NCBI RefSeq assembly: GCF_012584515.1
Contig: NZ_CP051461.1
Location: forward strand, 1,793,501 to 1,857,500
Length of the DNA: 64,000 nt
DNA from: Polaromonas vacuolata
GTDB lineage: Bacteria > Pseudomonadota > Gammaproteobacteria > Burkholderiales > Burkholderiaceae_C
Direction: 5' to 3'
Shown: in pieces, positions 57,377 to 64,000 of the stretch
Position numbering within the stretch: the first letter of the stretch is position 1
How the letters are laid out: the number at the start of each line of letters is the position of its first letter
Made by a program: the position numbers and the translations under genes
Notes under the pieces: generated by a model
Told to the model about the DNA's origin: nothing
Seen by the model: the letters and a program-made list of their open reading frames with translations, nothing else
Database searches by the model: none

Positions 57377-58981
57377 CTATAAATCACCCATCAATGTTCT
57401 GGTGTATGCATGCTTTGGCTTGGTTATTACGTTTTCAAGACTACCCTGCTCTATAACCTGACCGTCTTTCATGACAAGGACTTGATGGGCCATGGCTTTG
57501 ATTACGTCAACATCGTGCGTAATGAGTAGATAGCTCAAGCCGTATTCACGCTGAAGGCCTTGCAGCAGTTGCAAAACTTGTTTTTGAATCGTGACATCTA
57601 ACGCACTGGTTGGTTCATCCAGTACCAATAGCTGTGGCCGTAATATCAAGGCCCGCGCAATTGCTAATCGCTGCCGTTGCCCGCCTGAAAATTCGTGCGG
57701 ATAACGCTCCAGTAAGCCTGGAAACTGCGCCGGATGCAGGCCAACCTCATGCAGCGCATCGACTACTTTTTCCTGTCTTTGTGCCGCACTTAGATGTGGG
57801 TGATGTACCCGCAGACCTTCGCCAACAATGTCATGCACCGTCATACGCGGCGACAGTGAAGAAAACGGATCTTGAAATACCACCTGCACAATGCGTCTGA
57901 GTTCTTTGTTGTTGGCCGACTGCTCGCTCCAAGCCCTGCCTGCAACTTGTAATTGCCCACCATGCGGGTGCAAACCTAGGGCTGCCAAAGCCAAGCTGGA
58001 CTTGCCCGAACCCGACTCGCCAATCACGCCCAAGGTCTGCCCAGCTGAGATCTCAAAGTTGGCGCCTTGCACCGCAACAAACTCAGCTTTTTTAAACCAG
58101 CCGCGTATACCCGGCGTAGTGATGGGGTAACTGACCTTTAAATCTTTTGCCAACATCACGCGCGGCAAACTTAAATCTGGCGCGGTTTGAGCGGCATCAC
58201 GCTCAGGCCGACTGGCCAGTAGTTTGCGGGTGTAGGCGTGTTGCGGATTAGAAAAAACTTCTTCTACCGTGCCTTGTTCCACAATTCTCCCTAGCTCCAT
58301 CACAGCAATGCGGTCGGCAAAGCGTTTAACTAAATTCAGATCGTGGGTAATTAGCAATACCGCCATGCCGTTGGCCACTTGTAGTCCTGCTAGCAAGTCC
58401 AAAATTTGCCCGCGGACTGTCACGTCTAGTGCGGTAGTCGGTTCATCGGCCAATAACAGCTTGGGCTGACACGCTAAAGCCATGGCAATCATGGCGCGTT
58501 GGCGTTGACCACCTGAGAGTTGGTGCGGAAAAGAATTTGTCCGCCTTTCAGCGTCTTGAATGCCGGTGTCAGCAAGCAGTTTGATCGCCGCTTTTGTCGC
58601 CTCTGCTGGACTCAAGCCTTTTTTCAGTTGCAGCACTTCAGCAATCTGGCTGCCGATTGAGTAGAGTGGATTGAGCGCAGTCATAGGCTCTTGGAAAATC
58701 ATGGCAATGTCTTGGCCACGTATGCCGCGTAATGCGTGCTCGTTCAAAGCCAGCAAATCACGGCGCTTACCGTCGATGTCAAAATGTGCTTGGCCTGTCA
58801 CAGCGGCGTTTTGCACTAGTCGCAATAAGCTTAATGCGGTGACGGTTTTCCCCGACCCTGACTCACCGACTAAGGCTAGTTTTTCGCCCGGTGCAATCGA
58901 GAAATCAATGCCATGAACCACCGCTTTTCCGGCAAACGATAGGTGTAGATTTTTAACCTCTAAGAGTGGCATCTGGCTCAT
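57377..58981 (-). CDS. yejF: Peptide ABC transporter ATP-binding protein YejF (double ABC)
   Basis: 534-residue ATPase with two complete ABC cassettes. First: Walker [16 protein letters not shown], signature [15 protein letters not shown], Walker [16 protein letters not shown]. Second: Walker [16 protein letters not shown], signature [15 protein letters not shown], Walker [16 protein letters not shown], with the oligopeptide-family [15 protein letters not shown]. In E. coli YejABEF imports peptides, including microcin C. It overlaps yejE by ATGA (58978-58981). Confidence 0.94.
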   Translation of the reverse strand: MSQMPLLEVKNLHLSFAGKAVVHGIDFSIAPGEKLALVGESGSGKTVTALSLLRLVQNAAVTGQAHFDIDGKRRDLLALNEHALRGIRGQDIAMIFQEPMTALNPLYSIGSQIAEVLQLKKGLSPAEATKAAIKLLADTGIQDAERRTNSFPHQLSGGQRQRAMIAMALACQPKLLLADEPTTALDVTVRGQILDLLAGLQVANGMAVLLITHDLNLVKRFADRIAVMELGRIVEQGTVEEVFSNPQHAYTRKLLASRPERDAAQTAPDLSLPRVMLAKDLKVSYPITTPGIRGWFKKAEFVAVQGANFEISAGQTLGVIGESGSGKSSLALAALGLHPHGGQLQVAGRAWSEQSANNKELRRIVQVVFQDPFSSLSPRMTVHDIVGEGLRVHHPHLSAAQRQEKVVDALHEVGLHPAQFPGLLERYPHEFSGGQRQRLAIARALILRPQLLVLDEPTSALDVTIQKQVLQLLQGLQREYGLSYLLITHDVDVIKAMAHQVLVMKDGQVIEQGSLENVITKPKHAYTRTLMGDL

Positions 58982-60048
58982 GTATTCGCCTTTCTGGGGT
59001 CTAGCGCATCGCGCAGCGCGTCACCCATAAACGTCAGTAGCAACAATGTAATGACGAGAACCGCGAAGGTTGAAAGCGATATCCACCAAGCATCAATATT
59101 GGCTTTGCCTTGGCTGAGCAGCTCACCCAATGACGGCGTGCCTGGCGGCACACCAAGGCCTAAAAAGTCCAGCGATGTCAGCGCCAAAATAGCAGCGCTC
59201 ATGCGAAACGGTAAAAACGTCACTACCGGCGTCATGCTGTTGGGCAGTATGTGACGCCACATTATGTGCAGATTACTCACGCCCAAAGCGCGTGCGGCGC
59301 GCACATAGTCCATTTGACGGTTGCGTAAAAACTCGGCTCGCACGTAATCAGATAAACCCATCCAGCCAAATAAACTGAGTAAAAAAAGCAGTAAAGCTAC
59401 GCTGGGCGCAAATATGGCGCTAAAAATAATCAGTAAATACAGCTCCGGCATAGAGCCCCAAATTTCCATAAAGCGCTGAAACACAAGATCAGTCTTGCCA
59501 CCAGCATAGCCCTGTAGAGCACCTGTGATCACGCCAATCACCACGCCGGTAAAAGTCAGCGCCAAGCCAAACAACACACTCAGCCTAAAGCCGTAAATAA
59601 GCTGGGCGAGTAAGTCGCGACCTCTGTCGTCTGTGCCTAGCCAGTTGTCGCGCGATGGTGCGGATGGGTTGGGCTCTTTTGCAAAATAATTGATAGTGCG
59701 CGGCCCGTAAGGGTTGGGTGGATAGACCGCCCAATTACCGTTTTGCGTGAGTTTGTCCCGAATAAAAGGGTCTAGGTAATCAGTCGGTGTTTCAAAGTCT
59801 CCGGCAAAAGTTTTTTCGGAATAGGTTTTAACCAAGGGAAAATAAAGCTCGCCCTGATAACTCACAAGCAGCGGTTTATCGTTGGATAAAACCTCGGCAA
59901 ACAAACTCATCAGCACCAATACCGAGAACAACACCAAGCTGTATAAACCCAGTTTATTTTGCCGAAAGCGTCGCCAAGCATGGCGTCCCGGCGAGACAGA
60001 AAGTACTGCCGGCTTAATCGAATTTGACACGTGGGTCCACCCAGACAT
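58978..60048 (-). CDS. yejE: Peptide ABC transporter permease YejE
   Basis: 356-residue inner-membrane permease of the DppC/OppC type. An N-terminal membrane segment (LVLFSVLVLMSLFAEVLSNDKP) is followed by a long periplasmic loop typical of YejE and a BPD_transp_1 domain with the EAA-like loop RAARALGVSNLHIMWRHILPN. Ends [11 protein letters not shown]. The annotated start overlaps the yejB end by 35 bp; GTG 60030 would reduce the overlap to 17 bp. Confidence 0.93.
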   Translation of the reverse strand: MSGWTHVSNSIKPAVLSVSPGRHAWRRFRQNKLGLYSLVLFSVLVLMSLFAEVLSNDKPLLVSYQGELYFPLVKTYSEKTFAGDFETPTDYLDPFIRDKLTQNGNWAVYPPNPYGPRTINYFAKEPNPSAPSRDNWLGTDDRGRDLLAQLIYGFRLSVLFGLALTFTGVVIGVITGALQGYAGGKTDLVFQRFMEIWGSMPELYLLIIFSAIFAPSVALLLFLLSLFGWMGLSDYVRAEFLRNRQMDYVRAARALGVSNLHIMWRHILPNSMTPVVTFLPFRMSAAILALTSLDFLGLGVPPGTPSLGELLSQGKANIDAWWISLSTFAVLVITLLLLTFMGDALRDALDPRKANT

Positions 60049-61048
60049 AGCAAAGGTCGCTGATTAATTTTGTCGCCAAACCAATCAACGTGAATAAATA
60101 AAGCGTGCCCAACACCACAGGATAGTCGCGGCGAATCACGCTTTCATAACTTAAAAGGCCTAGACCATCGAGAGAAAATAACGTCTCTATCAGCAATGAG
60201 CCGGTAAAAAATGCGCCTATGAAAGCCGCCGGGAAACCGGTGATGATGGGAATTAAGGCATTGCGAAACACATGCTTCCACAGCACTTGACGCTCACTCA
60301 AGCCCTTGGCTCTGGCGGTCAACACATACTGCTTGCGTATTTCTTCAAGAAATGAATTTTTTGTTAGCACGGCAGTCACGGCAAAACTGCCCAACACCAT
60401 GGCCGTCACAGGCAACGCGATATGCCACAAATAGTCGACAACCTTGGCGCCCACACTGAGCGACTCCCAATTCGACGAAGTCAGTCCGCGCAGCGGAAAC
60501 CACTGCAACTGCCCGCCAAAAATCACCAGTAGCGCCACACCCAAGACGAAGCCAGGAATGGCGTAACCGATCAGCACAATTAAGGTGGTAAAAAAATCAA
60601 ACCGGCTACCCGCGCGCACCGCCTTGGCAACACCCAAGGGCACGGCGACTAAATAGCTGATGAAAAAAGTCCATAGCCCTAAGCTGACGGAGACTGGCAT
60701 TTTTTCTTTGACCAACTCCCACACATCTTTGCGTTGGTAAAAGCTTTGCCCCAAATCAAAACGTGCGAACTGACCTAGCATTTGAAAAAAGCGCTCATGC
60801 ACCGGCTTGTCGAAACCGTAAAGCGTTTTGATTTCTTCAATTCGCTGGGCATCTAAGCCCTGACGGCCGCGGTAACCTGCGCCGCTAACGGCTGCGCGCT
60901 CACCACCTGAGTCCCGGCCTTGCAGTTGCGAGACCATTTGTTCGACCGGCCCGCCCGGCACAAACTGCACCATGGTGAAAGTCAATATCAGCACACCCAG
61001 CAATGTGGGAATCATGAGAAGCAGGCGCTTGAGTATGTAGCTAGCCAT
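60014..61048 (-). CDS. yejB: Peptide ABC transporter permease YejB
   Basis: 344-residue DppB/OppB-type permease. It starts MASYILKRLLLMIPTLLGV, typical for the family, and has about six membrane segments with the EAA loop VLTARAKGLSERQVLWKHVFRN. The loop near residues 50-80 (QLQGRDSGGERAAV) is YejB-like. ATG 61048 begins 2 bp after the yejA stop; the longer frame from 61105 is rejected. Confidence 0.94.
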   Translation of the reverse strand: MASYILKRLLLMIPTLLGVLILTFTMVQFVPGGPVEQMVSQLQGRDSGGERAAVSGAGYRGRQGLDAQRIEEIKTLYGFDKPVHERFFQMLGQFARFDLGQSFYQRKDVWELVKEKMPVSVSLGLWTFFISYLVAVPLGVAKAVRAGSRFDFFTTLIVLIGYAIPGFVLGVALLVIFGGQLQWFPLRGLTSSNWESLSVGAKVVDYLWHIALPVTAMVLGSFAVTAVLTKNSFLEEIRKQYVLTARAKGLSERQVLWKHVFRNALIPIITGFPAAFIGAFFTGSLLIETLFSLDGLGLLSYESVIRRDYPVVLGTLYLFTLIGLATKLISDLCYVWVDPRVKFD

Positions 61049-61050
61049 AT

Positions 61051-62928
61051 TTAAGGTTTCTTTACAGCTTGATTCGCCGCGATGTTGGACGGCGATGCCC
61101 ACCAAGCACTCAATGCCCAGGTATCGGCTTGGTAGTAAGGCGGAATAGTCGCTGGTAGTTCAAATTGACCGGGGCGGTAACCTATAAAAAAGGCGTCGCC
61201 ATAAAACTGCGGCACTGAGTAGTAACCATGGCTTAGCACGCGGTCCAGTGCGCGCATGGCGGCAGACAAGTCTGGCCTAGTGGTCGCGCGCACAACTTTT
61301 TGTAGCAATGCATCGACTGCTAGGTCAGCCAATCCCCAAATATTCGCCGAGCCCGGCGTCGCCGCCGCAGCTGAGCCAAAATACTCTAGCAACTCACCAC
61401 CAGGCGCCGTGCTGCCAGAAATTCGCGTGGTGGTCATTTCAAAATCAAAGTTATCCATTTTTTGCTTGGCCAAAGAAAAATCCACCACTCGGTAATTGAG
61501 CTGTATGCCAAGCTTTTCCAATGCGTTCTGAAACGGACCGACTATGCGTATCAACGAAGGCTGATCGTTTAAAAAGTCTATGCTGAACGCTTCACCTTTA
61601 GCATTGCGCAAAGCGCCATCCACATAGTGCCAGCCTGCCTCATTCAATAAGGCCTTGGCTTGACGTAAATTGCCGCGCAAACTGTTTGGCGGCGCGGTAC
61701 TCGGCGAGACCGGTGCTAGGCCAAATACTTCTGGCCTGAGCTGGGCGCGTAGTGGCTCTAGCAGGGCTAGTTCATCTGGCTGAGGCAATCCCTCTGCATG
61801 GAACTCACTGTTGGGGAAGTAGCCATTTACGCGTTTATAAAGCCCGTAAAAAAGTTGGCGATTCATCCATTCAAAATCCATCGCCAAACCTATGGCTTGG
61901 CGTACCCGTACGTCCTGAAATTTGGCTTTGCGCAGGTTCAGTACATAGCCTTGAAAGTCGCCTGGGTTGTGGTTTTCAAACGCGCGCTTTTTAAGCTCGC
62001 CCGAATCGAACTGTTTGCCTGTGTATTGCCTAGCCCAGTTGCGTGAGATGAACTCGCGCAAAAAATCAAATTCACCGGCTTTTAAGCCTTCAAAACGTGA
62101 GGTCTCATCCAGATAAATCTTAAACGTCACCTTGTCAAAATTGAACTGACCTTTGCGGCTGGGTAAATCGCGCCCCCAATAGAGTGGATCACGCACATAA
62201 CTCACGTCGCGCTTCATCTCGTTGGAGGTAAGTTTGTATGGGCCAGAGCCTATAGGGACATCGACCACTATCTGATCAAAAGCTTTGACCACCCCATCGG
62301 ACTGCCCCCAGTCCCGGCTAAACACGGGCATCCCTCCTACCATTAGCGGTAGTTCAGGATTGGGCGTAGCAAAGTCAAAGCGGACCACGCGCTCTGACAG
62401 GACTGTGGCATTTTTTACTTCAGCATAAAGCGTGCGAAATTGCGGCGCGGCAAGTTTGCTAGTGAGTTGCTTGAAGGAATACACGACATCCGCAGCCAGC
62501 ACCGGCTTGCCGTTGTGAAAACGCGCTTTATCGTTCAGATGAAACGTCGCTGAGAGTTTGTTGGGTGCCACTACTACCGTGTCAGCCAGCAAGCCATAAG
62601 CAGTAGTCGGCTCTTCAGAGTTGCCAACTAAAAGGCTTTCAATCATCAACAGGCCAATGCCGTAAGGCGCAGTGCCGCGCAAAGTGTAGGGGTTGAACTT
62701 ATCAAAATTAGTCGGCCGCGTGGGCGGTACCATGCGTATCTCACCGCCCTTGGGTGCATTCGGATTGAGATAGGAAAAGTGATCAAAGCCGGCGGGATAC
62801 TTAACATCGCCGAACTGGGCGTAAGCGTGTTGCGCTGAGGCTGACGACGAAAAAATGCACAAAGCCAAGGCCATGAAGGCAACGCCGGCGTCACTGGTCA
62901 GGCCGCTTAAAAAAAGGAATTTCCGCAT
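61051..62928 (-). CDS. yejA: Extracellular peptide-binding protein YejA
   Basis: Periplasmic solute-binding protein (SBP family 5) of the YejABEF importer. The 625-residue precursor has a signal peptide (about 1-33, ending SSSASAQHA) after MRKFLFLSG. Mature segments include [39 protein letters not shown] (in part), GSGPYKL and [18 protein letters not shown]. No lipobox is seen, so it is probably soluble. ATG 62928 is preferred over an upstream codon at 63015, which would put the signal peptide internally. It is first in yejA-yejB-yejE-yejF and divergent from fabI by 92 bp. Confidence 0.93.
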   Translation of the reverse strand: MRKFLFLSGLTSDAGVAFMALALCIFSSSASAQHAYAQFGDVKYPAGFDHFSYLNPNAPKGGEIRMVPPTRPTNFDKFNPYTLRGTAPYGIGLLMIESLLVGNSEEPTTAYGLLADTVVVAPNKLSATFHLNDKARFHNGKPVLAADVVYSFKQLTSKLAAPQFRTLYAEVKNATVLSERVVRFDFATPNPELPLMVGGMPVFSRDWGQSDGVVKAFDQIVVDVPIGSGPYKLTSNEMKRDVSYVRDPLYWGRDLPSRKGQFNFDKVTFKIYLDETSRFEGLKAGEFDFLREFISRNWARQYTGKQFDSGELKKRAFENHNPGDFQGYVLNLRKAKFQDVRVRQAIGLAMDFEWMNRQLFYGLYKRVNGYFPNSEFHAEGLPQPDELALLEPLRAQLRPEVFGLAPVSPSTAPPNSLRGNLRQAKALLNEAGWHYVDGALRNAKGEAFSIDFLNDQPSLIRIVGPFQNALEKLGIQLNYRVVDFSLAKQKMDNFDFEMTTTRISGSTAPGGELLEYFGSAAAATPGSANIWGLADLAVDALLQKVVRATTRPDLSAAMRALDRVLSHGYYSVPQFYGDAFFIGYRPGQFELPATIPPYYQADTWALSAWWASPSNIAANQAVKKP

Positions 62929-63020
62929 GCGACAATTCTGCCTTATTTGGGTGTCCACAAACGGGCCGGCAACTTGCAGACCGGCTACCCGCTTTTCTAT
63001 CAAAAACTGGAGCACAGCAC

Positions 63021-63806
63021 ATGGGTTTTCTTACTGGCAAAAAACTGTTGATTACTGGCGTCTTGTCAAATCGCTCGATTGCTTATGGCATCGCCAAAGC
63101 CTGTCATGCACAAGGCGCAGAACTGGCTTTTGGCTATGTGGGTGAGCGTTTTAAAGACCGTATTACCGAGTTTGCCGCCGACTTTGACTCAAAACTGATT
63201 TTTGACTGCGATGTGGGCAGCGACGAGCAAATCGAAAAAATGTTCAAGGACTTGTCCGCAACTTGGCCAACTTTTGACGGCTTTGTGCACAGTATTGGCT
63301 ACGCACCACGCGAAGCGATTGCTGGCGATTTCTTAGAAGGTTTGTCGCGCGAAGGCTACCGTATTGCGCACGATATCAGCGCCTACAGCTTTCCGGCCAT
63401 GGCAAAAGCTGCCCTTCCCTATCTCAACCAAAAGTCAGCGTTGCTAACGCTGACCTATTTAGGCGCGATACGCACAGTTCCGAACTACAACACCATGGGA
63501 CTGGCAAAAGCCAGTTTAGAAGCCTCAGTGCGTTACCTCGCCGAATCCTTGGGCCCCAAGGGCATGCGGGTTAACGGTATTAGCGCCGGCCCCATCAAAA
63601 CGCTGGCCGCTAGCGGCATCAAAGGTTTTGGAAAAATTCTTAGCGTGGTAGCAGAAGCAGCACCGATTCGCCGCAATGTGACGGTTGACGACGTGGGCAA
63701 TGTAGCCGCATTTTTACTCAGCGACTTGGCTGCTGGTGTGAGCGCTGAAATTACTTATGTGGATGGCGGTTTTAGCCATGTGGTGGGTGGGATTGCAGAG
63801 GCTTAA
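63021..63806 (+). CDS. fabI: Enoyl-[acyl-carrier-protein] reductase FabI
   Basis: NADH-dependent last step of each fatty acid elongation round; the target of triclosan-type inhibitors. The 261-residue product has FabI features: [20 protein letters not shown] (atypical glycine loop), [16 protein letters not shown], and the catalytic Tyr-x6-Lys in [19 protein letters not shown]. It ends with [15 protein letters not shown] lies 8 bp before ATG 63021. Confidence 0.96.
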   Translation: MGFLTGKKLLITGVLSNRSIAYGIAKACHAQGAELAFGYVGERFKDRITEFAADFDSKLIFDCDVGSDEQIEKMFKDLSATWPTFDGFVHSIGYAPREAIAGDFLEGLSREGYRIAHDISAYSFPAMAKAALPYLNQKSALLTLTYLGAIRTVPNYNTMGLAKASLEASVRYLAESLGPKGMRVNGISAGPIKTLAASGIKGFGKILSVVAEAAPIRRNVTVDDVGNVAAFLLSDLAAGVSAEITYVDGGFSHVVGGIAEA

Positions 63807-63921
63807 ATTTTGAATTAAAGCTTTGACTCTTGAGAACGCTCTTTATGCCACCACAAGATTAAAAGAGACGCAGACTCATGAAATCTACGCCGCACCCCAG
63901 CTAAGTTAGATGTTTTCTTCA

Positions 63922-63951
63922 AAGTCTGCAGAAATAAATGTCTGCAGACTT
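63922..63951. other. Strong hairpin near the right edge
   Basis: Perfect 11-bp arms AAGTCTGCAGA (63922-63932) and TCTGCAGACTT (63941-63951) with an 8-nt loop. No clear T tract on either side. It lies 116 bp beyond fabI. It may be a terminator, attenuator or part of a downstream gene's leader. Confidence 0.55.
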
Positions 63952-64000
63952 CGTTAACCAAGCTTATTCTGGCCGCACACAATCCGCAAAATAATGAATC

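Overview
The window reads as a contiguous chromosomal stretch of a betaproteobacterium of the order Burkholderiales, most like the family Comamonadaceae. The support is the dapC-dapD-dapE cluster beside smc-zipA-ligA, a Tat-exported HiPIP, ratA/rnfH divergent from smpB, rimP-nusA-infB-rbfA-truB, and a TadA-alpha/beta hydrolase fusion. Genus cannot be fixed from the sequence alone. Almost all of it is housekeeping DNA of moderate GC, densely packed on both strands. No rRNA, tRNA, CRISPR array or insertion sequence was recognised.

Layout. 1-3158 (minus): lysine/diaminopimelate genes dapC, dapD and a dapE cut by the window edge. 3448-10837 (plus): smc, zipA-like, ligA (with an apparent frameshift) and def. 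10838-14504: an AT-rich island holding a large SopB/IpgD-type inositol phosphatase effector and, 13 bp downstream, a CesT-type chaperone. This is the effector-chaperone order of ipgD-ipgE and sopB-sigE, and the most notable content of the window. 14505-19390: lactate/glycolate permease, HiPIP, serA and a LapA-like membrane protein. 19604-24955: tex, an HSL-type hydrolase, an NRDE protein and ygfZ. 25006-27726: mltG-tmk-holB.

27788-35722 (mostly minus): cardiolipin synthase, a KfrA-like protein divergent from a tyrosine recombinase around a 21-bp palindrome, a LysR regulator divergent from a PACE efflux pump, an 8-bp tandem repeat, then ank-tatD-pilZ. In other proteobacteria pilZ and tatD follow holB directly, so this block looks like an inversion that split the operon. 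35808-40641 (plus): PaiB-like protein, a small membrane protein, the TadA-dehalogenase-like fusion (nucleophile Asp replaced by Gly), LdcA and an aldehyde dehydrogenase.

41030-44232 (minus): guaB-guaA. 44426-46370: DUF4124 protein, rnfH/ratA and smpB. 46444-50420 (minus): a 3-hydroxyisobutyryl-CoA hydrolase-like protein, an EamA exporter and typA. 50473-57131 (minus): the translation/transcription operon rimP-nusA-infB-rbfA-truB. 57377-62928 (minus): the peptide ABC importer yejABEF. 63021-63806 (plus): fabI. The window ends in a strong hairpin of unknown role.

Starts were moved inward from the longest reading frame wherever family N-termini, ribosome-binding sites or ATGA overlaps favoured an internal codon; each such choice is stated in the entry.
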